Of a DNA stretch of 64,000 nucleotides, positions 19,101-28,314 are shown piece after piece. The notes beneath the pieces were generated by a model. It had not been told where the DNA came from and made no database searches. It saw only the letters and a program-made list of their open reading frames with translations. The first letter of the stretch is position 1. Each line of letters starts with the position of its first letter. Made by a program: the position numbers and the translations under genes. The stretch comes from Reichenbachiella agariperforans (GTDB taxonomy: Bacteria; Bacteroidota; Bacteroidia; Cytophagales; Cyclobacteriaceae), in NCBI RefSeq assembly GCF_900142205.1, contig NZ_FRAA01000001.1, positions 274,910-338,909 of the forward strand, given 5' to 3'.

Positions 19101-22100
19101 GTACTAATCAGAATGGATGGGAAATTTCAAACCTAGCTATTAAACTAGATTTAGGCAATGCACTTGATGACTACCTCTACACTACGGTAAACAATCCTAT
19201 CGATATTGATATTAATGGACCAAGTTTATCACATTATGAGTGGTCTCTAACTGATCTAGATGATGCAGTATTCAATGGTGAAGAGTTTGATTACGACTGG
19301 AACACGAATGAAAACATCACTAACCCTGACTTGTTCCCTAGTGGTACGACTTTCATTTTTACAATGGACGAAACTGACCCAGAAACGAATGAAAACATCA
19401 TATTAGGAACAACGACTTCCTTGGGTACTTCTACAGGAACAGTTCCTAGCTATGTAGAAAACGGCAGCTACGATGTTTTCATGTCTGCGATGGTTACAGT
19501 GGATGGAGTAGACTATTACCTCTACGAAGACGAAACTGTAGGAAGCCTTGAAGTCTTCTTAAGAGCTGTTAGAACTACTTTTGTTTTTGACGAAAACGAC
19601 GTATTCTATGCGGGTAACTCTGCGACATTCAGCATTGAAATCGAAAACGATGAAAGTAATACTGCAGGCATAGACGGATTATTCGCCAACCTATTGGTTA
19701 TTGATTATGATGGAAATGATGATCTATTATTAGCCACTCAAGAAGGGGTAGATAACATTACTGTTGACCTCCCTCCTTACTTACGTGGTGGCAACTATGA
19801 ATTTCAAGTTATGCTCACTGAGGGTGCTTCATTTGGAGAAGCAGGGGACTTAGCTAATTTTGATGACGCAGCTGACCCTATGTCTATTGGTGGAGACTAT
19901 TATAATAGTGGAAACTTTCAAACAGTCATAGAAACAAGAGATTTCTATGAGTCTAACTTCTCGTATAACACTAATAGAACATTTTCTTGGAACTATGAAT
20001 TTGATCCTGTAACTGCAGCAAGTAGTTCAAGTAACGAAAGAATGGCTTTCCAGTATTCTAAAGATGGAGGTAATTCATGGTCTACGTACACTTATTTTAA
20101 TGGACCAAATACTAGTAGTTATTCTCCCAACTTGAACTACTTCATTGATGGGACTTATAATAGTCCAGCAGGTACTTATAATGAAAGGGTTAGGTTCAGA
20201 TGGATAATTTATGATCCAAATGAAAGTTACATTCCTACGTCACAAGGCAGTACCTTAAAGTTGAGTAATGTAGAAATTGCTAGCTACGCTTCCAGCATGG
20301 AAACTAGCACTTATTATTTCCCTACAGGTGCAGAAATCAGAGACGAGATTTCTTTTGATAATGACTTTGGCAGAGGTTTGATTTCAACTAAGGAGTTTAA
20401 AGCTGGTGATCTTGAAAGGTTTGAGTTAGTTTCTTTTGATTTAAGCTTTGAAGAAGTACTCAATAACATGGCATCTAATCAAGTCCTTGTTTTTGAATAC
20501 TCTATTGATGGTGGTTCTACTTATACTGAGGTTTCTTCTTTCCCCAATCAAAATATCTATGATGACCTATTTGATGGTGAAGAAGAAAAATTAGATAATG
20601 AAACTTTTGAGTTTGTTGTCACTAACGAGATGAAGTCAAATGACGTAAAATTCAGGTTCAGACAAGAAGAAAGGAACGATATCGACGTGTCTATTGGATT
20701 CCTTGAGTTCTTACCAGCTAAGATTCTTCCATTCGACTATATCAGTGACGATCAAACGATTGCAGAGCAAGCACTTTTGGTAACAGCTATCGCTTCGGAA
20801 GAGGCTTGTCATGAAAGTGAAGTAACGCTGAGTTACGAAGTTCGTGGTAAATTTGGCGCGGAAAATATAGTAACTGTTAACTTTAAAGATGGAGATGGCA
20901 GTACAACTGCTTTGAGTGGCTATGAGTTCAGCATCGTAGAAGGAACTGGTGACATTAGTTTCAATCTCCCATCAGACATATTAAGTTCTGGAGATAATAA
21001 TGCGTTCTTACTATTTAACCTTGAGGCTGAGGATAACACCTACGAAGACATCGATGAAGATTTCGAAGTGACAGGTGTCTACTCTGATTTCAATTTAGAG
21101 GTAGTTGCTCCTATCCTATTAGATACAGATTTTACAATTGAGGATCAATTGCTATGTGATACACAAGATATCATGGTGACTATTGATGATGTTCAAAACT
21201 ACTTTACTTATCAATTGATCAATAAAGAGGATGGTAGTACCCTAGGTGCCCCATTGACTTACGATCCAGAAGTAGATGAAACTGAAATTAATATCGGTGC
21301 ATTGACAGACCCTATAGAAATAGGATTGATGATAACTTCTGCTTCTTCTACAGGTACAGAGTGTAATACAATCACATCAATCTATGAAGATGAACTAGTA
21401 GTACGACCTAGTTATGTTCTATATAGAAGCCGTGATTATGGCGACAATTATATAGTCAGTGCAACTGGAAACTCAGAAACAATCTGCGAAGGAAGTTCTA
21501 GAGTAGAATTAGCGGCAGGTAGAATCTCTAGCAATAGTACTTCTGTGTCTATGACTTCTAGTGTTGAGTGGTTTAGAGATAATATCAACACGCCTGTAAG
21601 CACGAGTACATACCTTACATCATTCTCTCAATCTGGAGAGTACTTTGCAAGAGTAAAAGATGGAGATTGTATCTATACTACCGAAACTATCACGATCACA
21701 GTGATCGAAAGTCCAGAAAGACCAACCGTAACTGTAGTAAGTGGTGACCTAATTGCCTGTGAAGGTAGCATAGAAGTAGTACTAGAAGCTCCAGAAGGTT
21801 TTACTCAATACGAGTGGAGCGGTGGATCAATCAATGGACAAGGCTCTAGAACTGTGACAGTAACAGAAGCAGGATCATACAGTGTAAGAGTTTCAAACCA
21901 ACCTGCAGGTTTAGGTTGTGCAAGTCCATATTCTCAACAAGTCATTGTAGAGGACGTTGCTTTACCAGAATTCACAACAAAAAACAGTACATCAACTTCT
22001 ACTAGCTATAATATCTATGAAGGAGATACTAAATACAGTTGTGAAAACTATACTCTATACTTCTTTGAAAACAATTCATATGGAAATGATGGAACTGTTG

Positions 22101-23287
22101 TAATCTACCAAGATGGGACAGAGATTGCTAGAACACATAATAACTACTACGTAATCAATACATCTGGTATTTACCGTGCTGAATGGATTAGTGATGATTT
22201 AGATATCTCATGTACTACGTCTACTGGTGAATTTGAGATCATTCTATTTGATGAAATAGATGTTACTCCGGTATTAACCGCTGATGGTTCTCTCGAAGTA
22301 TGTGAAGGTGAGTCTATCACTCTATCAACTACAAGTGACGCTCCACATTTCACTTGGTATAGAAATGGTAGTGTAATCAATAGTTCAGAAGGAGGGGCTA
22401 ATACGATTACGGTCACCCAAGAAGGACGTTATCAAGTGATGGCACACGCTACTGATGAAGTGACATGTAGTGCTAGTGATTTATCAAATGTGATAGAAGT
22501 AAAAATAAACTATCTACCAGCTACTAACATCTCTTTTGGTAATGAGAAAACAGATTGTACGACTGGTGACGTCACTGTAGATGTATACAACACAGATGCA
22601 AACCTTAGCTATCAACTAACAGATAGAGAAACAGGTCAAAATGTAGGAGCTGCATTCTCAGGAAGTTCTTCAGGAACGGTTAACGTAACACTTTCAGGTC
22701 TAGTTGAACGTACATATTTGGGTGTAGAGGTTAGCTATACAGATGGTTCAGGCTGTTCGGATAAAGCTGATTATGTTGACAATATCATACCAAATAGTGT
22801 AATGTTAGAAATAGAAGGCAACACATTAATGGCCACTATTTCTGGTAGTTACTTGGAATATTCATGGTATAGAAATGATGTATTATTGAGAAATGCTACA
22901 GGTACTTCTCTATCTATAACTGATGCCGCTTCATATACCATAGAAGTCCTATTCGAAGGTGGTTGTACACTTACTTCCAATTCTGTAGATTTAGCACCTA
23001 GTGCTCCAGCTCCAGAAGAAAGCGGTAGACTCAGTGTCAATACAACTACCTTCCCTAATCCAACGACTGGTGATCAACTCAATGTGGAAGTACTAGGTAC
23101 CAACTTCGGAACCTATACTGTTAGCATCATGAGTATGTCAGGGCAAGTAATGGTCTATGAAGAATTGGATAAAAACGTAGAAGAGTTTACAAAAACTATT
23201 TCTGTTAGTCACCTTCAGAGAGGCTTGTATAACCTACAAATCAAGAAAGGTGATGAATTAGAAAACATCAGAATTCTTAAAAACTAA
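16163..23287 (+). CDS. Giant T9SS-exported surface protein with reelin-like and Ig-like repeats
   Basis: 2374 residues. Signal peptide to about residue 31 (NATIAQ). The body is Asp/Ser/Thr-rich with almost no Cys before about residue 1590. At least five modules of ~115 residues recur, near 265-395, 620-750, 875-1000, 1260-1375 and 1400-1517. Each has R.I.TEAF-type, EYS.DGS.Y and late FRF.Q elements, the pattern of reelin subrepeat/BNR-like sandwich domains. Between them are beta domains with FP.G..... and GT......P patterns. From about 1770 come Ig-like domains of the form CEG.......W.R....TVT..G.Y. The end (about 2295-2374: FPNPTTGD...GQVMVYEE...GLYNLQIKKG) is a type A T9SS sorting domain. 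It is secreted and fixed on the cell surface, likely for adhesion or gliding. It is co-transcribed with the barrel and lipoprotein. Confidence 0.85.
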   Translation: MKKLNFKLREFGLRLLVFGITMLSINATIAQTFTTDTPPTVEVKYAGESDTYTYQGTGFDPGTTFIVYHGTLSENTVLGTSTTQDADTDIVFNWPDGDMNINVSIGAFSGSDFDADPYTEIVAGSSSLFDIDKSTLDITDVEDDLGGSISTAYPGDEIKVNGTLLNIDLSNYNYAVSVGDGTNEYLLENLNTDDIDNTAGVKTFEVTGNIPTGIEYDLDEVTLYAYEKSATTPLLGLNLSNDFSLSGSTDDFDVEGGEEDVATGVLFDKDEERSITSEAMYIDSENGTITLSLARGQNLISPAGTDLVIEYSTNGSTYSELSSITMNELTAIGSGHTTVELTSLPAGIASNTTQFRVRQEGNNGLNLDTWYLVDMNISIESNIISQSRFNLDPQTLNIPRPNITIDAIATTPIYPMTELTQTWTIDNGAFPAATEAKLMLSRTGDEEYDLVLADITDITSGTVTFEAPILQAGFYGTYIAVNGEKYNSSLTMDGLGLTIDDISFTDPITIAGADYGFPGSSVTVDFTVSGVPGAGAELMLSVYDNDEMEYYMIGANSTVVEGAGTITATLPQDFDYGTTPSLEISITTGVFNNSSTSQTLLNESWSGSEGPSSLTFEGIETYNNAETSMVSSSQRSITTEAFDMRYGGSLQFYFTNSVFTSPFDVMIEASTDGSNWEEIESKAISASGYDNTGLITLPNHLWSETTSLRFVYNKNGESGYQENIVEVYYALVYSATFMETSNTTSVFNLLRPSLDVEELDHSSFSLGETITINYNAQNFPTGTEYAAVLEQGDAYYVLGTSNGQNASSINAVMPSLIPLDREEATPDYDIVVYPYSPTTAGGDFLKGETITLEEMNQFVSVMGVNGTVDYQDIEFTSSGERFVVTEAFDLSGGESATLSFNFSSYTGLDIHTNKNIVPRLEASTDGSTFQVIPVYELEDGEDQIYDDGLLYLSQGYAVEIPSAFLTTSTSFRFVQPLNLGTNQNGWEISNLAIKLDLGNALDDYLYTTVNNPIDIDINGPSLSHYEWSLTDLDDAVFNGEEFDYDWNTNENITNPDLFPSGTTFIFTMDETDPETNENIILGTTTSLGTSTGTVPSYVENGSYDVFMSAMVTVDGVDYYLYEDETVGSLEVFLRAVRTTFVFDENDVFYAGNSATFSIEIENDESNTAGIDGLFANLLVIDYDGNDDLLLATQEGVDNITVDLPPYLRGGNYEFQVMLTEGASFGEAGDLANFDDAADPMSIGGDYYNSGNFQTVIETRDFYESNFSYNTNRTFSWNYEFDPVTAASSSSNERMAFQYSKDGGNSWSTYTYFNGPNTSSYSPNLNYFIDGTYNSPAGTYNERVRFRWIIYDPNESYIPTSQGSTLKLSNVEIASYASSMETSTYYFPTGAEIRDEISFDNDFGRGLISTKEFKAGDLERFELVSFDLSFEEVLNNMASNQVLVFEYSIDGGSTYTEVSSFPNQNIYDDLFDGEEEKLDNETFEFVVTNEMKSNDVKFRFRQEERNDIDVSIGFLEFLPAKILPFDYISDDQTIAEQALLVTAIASEEACHESEVTLSYEVRGKFGAENIVTVNFKDGDGSTTALSGYEFSIVEGTGDISFNLPSDILSSGDNNAFLLFNLEAEDNTYEDIDEDFEVTGVYSDFNLEVVAPILLDTDFTIEDQLLCDTQDIMVTIDDVQNYFTYQLINKEDGSTLGAPLTYDPEVDETEINIGALTDPIEIGLMITSASSTGTECNTITSIYEDELVVRPSYVLYRSRDYGDNYIVSATGNSETICEGSSRVELAAGRISSNSTSVSMTSSVEWFRDNINTPVSTSTYLTSFSQSGEYFARVKDGDCIYTTETITITVIESPERPTVTVVSGDLIACEGSIEVVLEAPEGFTQYEWSGGSINGQGSRTVTVTEAGSYSVRVSNQPAGLGCASPYSQQVIVEDVALPEFTTKNSTSTSTSYNIYEGDTKYSCENYTLYFFENNSYGNDGTVVIYQDGTEIARTHNNYYVINTSGIYRAEWISDDLDISCTTSTGEFEIILFDEIDVTPVLTADGSLEVCEGESITLSTTSDAPHFTWYRNGSVINSSEGGANTITVTQEGRYQVMAHATDEVTCSASDLSNVIEVKINYLPATNISFGNEKTDCTTGDVTVDVYNTDANLSYQLTDRETGQNVGAAFSGSSSGTVNVTLSGLVERTYLGVEVSYTDGSGCSDKADYVDNIIPNSVMLEIEGNTLMATISGSYLEYSWYRNDVLLRNATGTSLSITDAASYTIEVLFEGGCTLTSNSVDLAPSAPAPEESGRLSVNTTTFPNPTTGDQLNVEVLGTNFGTYTVSIMSMSGQVMVYEELDKNVEEFTKTISVSHLQRGLYNLQIKKGDELENIRILKN

Positions 23288-23293
23288 GTAATC

Positions 23294-23701
23294 ATGAAAA
23301 AAGCAATAAATTATATAATCGTACTTGGGATGGCTGCATTAGCCTTCTCATGTACCGATCCTGAGGAATTTACCGCTGCTAAAAACAAGCCCTACGGTGA
23401 TTGGGAAGTTCAGCAGTACTATGTTGACGGTCAAAATAATGGCAACTCTATCCTGGAGAGATTTACATTGGAAAGAGATGGTTCTTTCTTATTAGAAGAC
23501 GAAAATGGAGTTCTTTTCTATGGAACATGGGAGTCGACTGACACTAGCCTTACATTAACAGAGGCAGGTGAAAGCACTCAAATTTTTCAATTTGAAATCG
23601 TATTTTTAGGTCCTGAAAAAATGCAACTTTTACAAAGCATTGAAGGGTTAGACTTAGAAATCAGATATCTAATGAACTGGCAAAATGCAGATGAATATTA
23701 A
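23294..23701 (+). CDS. Lipoprotein with lipocalin-like domain
   Basis: 135 residues. The lipoprotein signal ends LAFSC (Cys about residue 20). The mature part resembles the lipocalin-like domain of small Bacteroidota lipoproteins: an early GDWEVQQYYVDG strand, then FTLERDGSF, GTWESTDTSLTL and a closing IRYLMNW. It starts 6 bp after the giant cargo gene and ends just before a strong terminator, so it is the last gene of that operon. Probable outer-membrane or periplasmic partner of the surface protein; ligand unknown. Confidence 0.75.
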   Translation: MKKAINYIIVLGMAALAFSCTDPEEFTAAKNKPYGDWEVQQYYVDGQNNGNSILERFTLERDGSFLLEDENGVLFYGTWESTDTSLTLTEAGESTQIFQFEIVFLGPEKMQLLQSIEGLDLEIRYLMNWQNADEY

Positions 23702-23731
23702 TCTCATCTAGTCATAAACACTATTATATGA

Positions 23732-23766
23732 AAAGCGGTGATCTAAAAAGGTCATCGCTTTTTTTT
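23732..23766 (+). terminator. Intrinsic terminator of the surface-protein operon
   Basis: A 12-bp stem with two imperfect pairs (AAAGCGGTGATC at 23732-23743, GGTCATCGCTTT at 23750-23761), a six-base loop and a run of T at 23759-23766. It closes the barrel-giant-lipoprotein transcript. Confidence 0.85.
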
Positions 23767-23878
23767 ATTCCTCGACAAATGTCCCTTACTTTGATATCAT
23801 TCTGTTCTATGACCTAGAGAAGTTAACCAAAACCGAAAAATATAATCCACCACAGATTATTTGGATAATTCCTAGACT

Positions 23879-25723
23879 ATGAAAAAACACTTACTTGTTA
23901 GTTTGTTTTCGCTCTTGATCAGTACTGGTACTGTGAACGCACAACTTAGAGTGGACAGGGTCATTCCTCCCTCCTTCAATGCTGCGGCGATTATCAAATA
24001 CTGCGATCACCCTGTAGGAATCAAATATGGCGTCCCTAAAATTAAAATCCCTATTCAGACCCTCATCAAAGACGACTTATTTGTACCCATCAGCCTCAAC
24101 TATCACACGATAGGTATCAAAGTAGAAGAAGAAGCTACATGGGCAGGGCTAGGCTGGCATCTCGAAGCTGGTGGTACAATAACCCGACTGATCAGAGGCG
24201 AAAACGATCTCGCCCTAGCTGACAAAGCATCTAATAGTAAAGCATTGGGTTACCCCTTCGAACATATCAAACCTTGTTTTGACGACTGTCAAGAAAATGA
24301 AAATGATGACTTCCACGAAAAGGTATGCGCTGGTGAGATTGACTCAGATCCAGACATATTCTTCTTCAACATTCTAGGCATGAAAGGGAAATTCCTTTTG
24401 ACTCCTGATCATGACAGTACGACCCAGATTCTCAAAATAGAACTTGTCCGTCCAAGACAGATGACTGCTGAGTTTTACATGGCCGACAACTATTGGAAGA
24501 TATCTGACCAAATGGGCTATCAATACATCTTCAAACAGAAAGAAATTACTAAATCAATCAGTACTTATTTGGACTATAAGTTCGAAACTGAGTCTACAGA
24601 TTTTGATTTCAACAGTCAAACAGCTACTACGTCGTGGCACATGAGTAAGATCATCTCTCCCAGTGGAGTGGAAGCAACATTCAAATATGATGTAAACATA
24701 GACGGTGTGTCCAAATACCTCAGCAATAGCGCTTATCACAAAATGAACATCAACGACGAAGAACTTTGGGATGTACACTATAGTTCCTATTGTTTTCCAG
24801 ACAGTATCGAAAACGTTCGTGTCACCTCAGAGTACCTTCATTCAGATGTATACTTGGAGTCTATCACTCTAGGTGACTATGTCGCGCACTTTAGTAAATC
24901 GGAACAAGATGGTATCAGATCCTCAAGCACCACTGGAGCTGGCACCAATCATTTCATCCAAGCAGTTGCTCCTAACTACAGACGACAACAACTTGACAAG
25001 CTAGAAATCCTCCAAGGGGGAAACTCTATTACTTCAGCTGATTTCAAATTCTCAAAATTCAAATCTTATGAAGTAGTAGACAACCCTATACTTAATCACC
25101 GATTGAAATTGGACAGTATGCTACTCACTAAACATGGAGAGACAAAGCACATGGGGTTTGAGTACGTCGAAAAATATGGTCTCCCCTCAAAAGAAAGTCA
25201 TGCTAGAGATCTATGGGGTTACTATAATGGAGAAGATAAAGTGACCAATATCACACCCTCAGACTACTTTAATTATTCTCAACCTGAAAAACTACTGCAA
25301 GAAGAAGGCAAGACCAAGCATTATTCAATAGATCATATCAAGGAAGGAGTCATAGCTAAAATAGATTTCGGAGGAGGAAAGGACAGAACCTATCAATTTG
25401 ATCATCAGGAGTTTTTTGACATAGATCTAGAGATTACAGACCACTTCACGAATAACATGAAGGAGAGTAATTTTAACTCACATATCAAGCCTTTCATCTT
25501 TGGAGGACTCAGAGTTTCAGAGATCGTCGAATCATACCCCAAAGAAAAAATATACAAAGACTTCTTCTACACGATCAATCGTCAAGAATCTGGAAAACTA
25601 ATTATCACCCATTACAGTCATGAGCACCACGGATATGGGCATACTACCTCTGGCAATCATGGAGTCAAATACCCAAAGGTACGCATCAAGACAGGTAAGC
25701 TCTTTAATGGCCACAAATTTTAG
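23879..25723 (+). CDS. Rhs/YD-type N-terminal head protein without repeats
   Basis: 614 residues. Signal peptide ends TVNAQ. Residues 25-110 match the opening of Bacteroidota Rhs/YD-repeat proteins: a PPSFNAAAI stretch, then GVPKIKIPIQTL, VPISLNYHTIGIKVEEEA and WAGLGWHLEAGGTITR. The rest follows the head domain (MKGKFLLTPDH, GYQYIFKQKE, WHMSKIISPSGVEATFKYD). Normal relatives run past 1000 residues with YD repeats and a toxic or surface C-terminus. This one stops after the head, with only a late GGGKDRTYQFDHQ region. It lies 3 bp before a FISUMP gene, so they are translated together. Probably exported; it may be a naturally short form or a truncated Rhs system. Confidence 0.75.
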   Translation: MKKHLLVSLFSLLISTGTVNAQLRVDRVIPPSFNAAAIIKYCDHPVGIKYGVPKIKIPIQTLIKDDLFVPISLNYHTIGIKVEEEATWAGLGWHLEAGGTITRLIRGENDLALADKASNSKALGYPFEHIKPCFDDCQENENDDFHEKVCAGEIDSDPDIFFFNILGMKGKFLLTPDHDSTTQILKIELVRPRQMTAEFYMADNYWKISDQMGYQYIFKQKEITKSISTYLDYKFETESTDFDFNSQTATTSWHMSKIISPSGVEATFKYDVNIDGVSKYLSNSAYHKMNINDEELWDVHYSSYCFPDSIENVRVTSEYLHSDVYLESITLGDYVAHFSKSEQDGIRSSSTTGAGTNHFIQAVAPNYRRQQLDKLEILQGGNSITSADFKFSKFKSYEVVDNPILNHRLKLDSMLLTKHGETKHMGFEYVEKYGLPSKESHARDLWGYYNGEDKVTNITPSDYFNYSQPEKLLQEEGKTKHYSIDHIKEGVIAKIDFGGGKDRTYQFDHQEFFDIDLEITDHFTNNMKESNFNSHIKPFIFGGLRVSEIVESYPKEKIYKDFFYTINRQESGKLIITHYSHEHHGYGHTTSGNHGVKYPKVRIKTGKLFNGHKF

Positions 25724-25726
25724 ACT

Positions 25727-26317
25727 ATGAAAAAGAAAATCACAACGTTCATCATTGGGTTGGTAGCAGCAATAAGCCATGGCTTGTCAGCTCAGGATAT
25801 AACAGGAGTATTTTTTGACCCCAGAGATGGACAAGAATATGAAACCGTATTCATCGAACTACAATTAGAAGGTGGCGCATCAGTAGTCAAAGAATGGCTT
25901 GGTCAAAATCTAAACTACCCCATGGAAGGCGCTTTCTGTTACAAAAACTATGAGGAATACTGCGATACCTTTGGGCGTTTATACAACTGGAAAGCTGCAT
26001 TAGAAGCATGCCCTGCAGGATGGCATCTACCAGATGATGTGGAGATTGGTAGTTTGACGAGTAAGCATGGAGGTAGTAAATCTGCCGGAGCGACCTTCAA
26101 AGAAGGTGGTGAAAGCGGGCTCAATCTACTAATGGCTGGTTTTGGTGAAGCAAACGGCACGTTCATCGACGTAGGGGTTAATGGCTACTACTGGAAGAGG
26201 GCAAACAAAGAGGATCGTACCCCAGGGCTATTGACCATACATAATGGTGTCGACTACTTCACGGACGACAGCATCGATGGCACCCACCGAAACAGTATTC
26301 GTTGTGTAAGAGACTAA
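25727..26317 (+). CDS. Secreted FISUMP-domain (TIGR02145) protein
   Basis: 196 residues. Signal peptide to about residue 23 (GLSAQ). The mature protein carries the Fibrobacter succinogenes paralogous domain: DPRDGQEYETVFI, then EWLGQNLNY, GRLYNWKAALEACPAGWHLPDD and the closing RNSIRCVRD. It has the four typical Cys positions (FCY, YCD, ACP, RCV). Such domains are exported and often anchor or decorate surface proteins; activity is unknown. The gene begins 3 bp after the Rhs-head gene. The expected W or G residues of the fold are intact. Confidence 0.85.
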   Translation: MKKKITTFIIGLVAAISHGLSAQDITGVFFDPRDGQEYETVFIELQLEGGASVVKEWLGQNLNYPMEGAFCYKNYEEYCDTFGRLYNWKAALEACPAGWHLPDDVEIGSLTSKHGGSKSAGATFKEGGESGLNLLMAGFGEANGTFIDVGVNGYYWKRANKEDRTPGLLTIHNGVDYFTDDSIDGTHRNSIRCVRD

Positions 26318-26333
26318 TTAGTTAGACGAGGAT

Positions 26334-27215
26334 ATGGAACACGACCATTCACATCATGATAGTGAAACAAATATCAAGTGGGCATTCTTCCTCAATATTT
26401 CCTTCACCATTTTTGAGTTCATTGGTGGGTTTTATGTCAATAGTATCGCCATCGTTTCGGATGCAGTGCATGACCTAGGAGATAGTCTCTCCTTAGGGCT
26501 ATCTTGGTATCTCGACAAAAAATCCAAACAAGAGGCAAACTCTCAGTTCAGCTTTGGTTATTCCCGCTTTTCGCTCTTGGGCGCTTTGATCAACTCACTG
26601 GTATTGATCGGGGGATCTATCTATGTGGTATCAGAAGCTGTAAATCGCCTGATCAACCCAGAGCCTTCGGATGCCAATGGCATGATAGTCTTTGGTATCA
26701 TAGGTGTACTGGTCAATGGATATGCGGCGTACAAATTAAGCAGCGGAAAATCCCTCAATGAAAAAGTACTCTCGTGGCATTTGATAGAAGATGTGCTCGG
26801 CTGGGCTACGGTTTTGGTAGTGGCTATTATACTCAAATTCTACCAAAACCTATACCTCGACCCTGCCCTGTCTCTACTCATCACCGCCTTCATTCTATGG
26901 AATGTCATCAAGAGACTCAAACAAACACTTGTTGTTTTCCTACAAGGAACGCCTGTAGATATTTCTCTCACAGAGATAGAAGAAAAACTATGTAACGTAA
27001 GCCATGTAACTTCACTACATCACTGTCATTTTTGGTCTCTCAATGGTGAAGACCATGTCTTTACTGCACATATCAAATTAGAGACGATTAGCGACTTATC
27101 TGCCTTGCTAGAGGTAAAAAAAGAGATTAGAGCTACTTTAAGTCCCTATCATTTCGAGCACTGCACGATAGAAGTAGAGCTAGACAAAGAGACCTGTAGA
27201 TTAGAAATTGAATAA
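26334..27215 (+). CDS. Cation diffusion facilitator (zinc/cobalt efflux)
   Basis: 293 residues. A His-rich start (MEHDHSHH) is followed by six membrane helices. Metal-site motifs are SDAVHDLGD in helix 2 and HLIEDVLGW in helix 5, the HxxxD pairs of Zn-CDF exporters (CzcD/ZitB type). The cytoplasmic C-terminal domain (about 205-293: PVDISLTEIEEKL, HHCHFWSLNGEDHVFTAHI) has the ferredoxin-like fold. It exchanges protons for Zn or Co at the inner membrane. It lies 16 bp after the FISUMP gene, on the same strand, which may be read-through rather than function. A bidirectional hairpin follows. Confidence 0.92.
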   Translation: MEHDHSHHDSETNIKWAFFLNISFTIFEFIGGFYVNSIAIVSDAVHDLGDSLSLGLSWYLDKKSKQEANSQFSFGYSRFSLLGALINSLVLIGGSIYVVSEAVNRLINPEPSDANGMIVFGIIGVLVNGYAAYKLSSGKSLNEKVLSWHLIEDVLGWATVLVVAIILKFYQNLYLDPALSLLITAFILWNVIKRLKQTLVVFLQGTPVDISLTEIEEKLCNVSHVTSLHHCHFWSLNGEDHVFTAHIKLETISDLSALLEVKKEIRATLSPYHFEHCTIEVELDKETCRLEIE

Positions 27216-27227
27216 GAAAGCCTCATA

Positions 27228-27266
27228 AACACACAAGGGTTGCTAAATTAGCAACCCTTGTGTGTT
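27228..27266. terminator. Bidirectional terminator hairpin
   Basis: A perfect 18-bp stem (27228-27245 with 27249-27266) and a 3-base loop, between the convergent CDF and YtxH genes. T-rich flanks are weak on the plus side. Confidence 0.75.
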
Positions 27267-27285
27267 AAATATCACAATACTTAAA

Positions 27286-27549
27286 TTACAGCTTCGCAGC
27301 AGTTTTAACCTTTTCAATAGCTGTCTTACCATTTTGAGCTTGCTTTTCTACTGTTTTATTCAGTATATCTTTGGCTTCTTCTAATTTGCTAGTGGCAGCT
27401 TGTTCTAAACTCTTCTTCATAGAATCGATCTCTTTGGTGAGTTTCTTTCTAGATTTTGCACCGTCTCTTGGGGCGGTTAAATATCCTGCAGCCAATCCTG
27501 CTCCTGCCCCTACTACTAATGCGATTGTGGTTTTTATTAAAGTATTCAT
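27286..27549 (-). CDS. YtxH domain protein
   Basis: 87 residues. A glycine-zipper N-terminal membrane helix (IALVVGAGAGLAAGYLTAPRDG) is followed by a charged coiled coil, the YtxH layout. Single-span inner-membrane protein linked to general stress in other bacteria. The Dps gene lies 86 bp upstream on the same strand, so they may share control. Confidence 0.88.
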   Translation of the reverse strand: MNTLIKTTIALVVGAGAGLAAGYLTAPRDGAKSRKKLTKEIDSMKKSLEQAATSKLEEAKDILNKTVEKQAQNGKTAIEKVKTAAKL

Positions 27550-27635
27550 TGTTTATTTATTTAAGGTGTTAAAATGATCGCTCTACAATACATAGAAACG
27601 ATTATGATTAAAATGAGTTTAACAATTATGAAATA

Positions 27636-28163
27636 TTAACTATTGTGAGAAAAGGCAGTCATCATCCAATGGTTCTTTTCAGTCTGTTTGACAAAACCTT
27701 TGATCATGTCTTCTGTACCACTATCCCCATGGTTGATTGCCATTTCGATGACACTAAACATGTGCTCCAGTAGGATTTCATAATCTTTGATAATTTCTCC
27801 TACCATTTCCATTGCGGTGAGATCTGTACCAGACTCTTTGATTTCGGAGGTTTCGAGATATTCGCGCATTGTACTGAGCGGTGTTTGATTGAACACTCGA
27901 ATACGTTCTGCGACATCATCGATTGCGACTTTGGCATCATTGTATTGCTGCTCGAACTTTTCATGGACATCAAAGAAGTCTGCTCCCTTGACATTCCAGT
28001 GAAAATTTCTAAGTTTCTGATAATGTACGCTAAAGTTGGCAAGTAGTCGATTCATAACCTCTACCAACTCCGCTGTCTCTAGTTTGGTATACCCCAACCT
28101 AGCATGTGACTTTCTATCTTTTGATATTTTCGTCTTGGATAACTCTAATGTATTGTTGCTCAT
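27636..28163 (-). CDS. dps: Dps ferritin-like DNA-protection protein
   Basis: 175 residues, normal Dps size. It oxidises and stores iron and protects DNA during starvation or oxidative stress. The ferroxidase-site pattern is intact: FHWNV gives a His ligand, DVHEKFEQQYNDAKVAIDDVAERI gives His, Asp and Glu ligands. The charged N-terminal tail (KTKISKDRKSHARLG) could contact DNA. YtxH is downstream. The family is certain, the gene symbol less so. Confidence 0.9.
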   Translation of the reverse strand: MSNNTLELSKTKISKDRKSHARLGYTKLETAELVEVMNRLLANFSVHYQKLRNFHWNVKGADFFDVHEKFEQQYNDAKVAIDDVAERIRVFNQTPLSTMREYLETSEIKESGTDLTAMEMVGEIIKDYEILLEHMFSVIEMAINHGDSGTEDMIKGFVKQTEKNHWMMTAFSHNS

Positions 28164-28314
28164 AATTTCTGTGTTTAGTTCTTCGCTTATTTACTTGCGA
28201 ATTGCATTCCAGAAATCCGAACAGCTCTCAAGAGATCTAATCTAGCTATCGTCTTGTATTATGTGTAGAATACCTCCTGTATCTGGGGAAGACTCTCTAC
28301 ACTCACCACAACTA

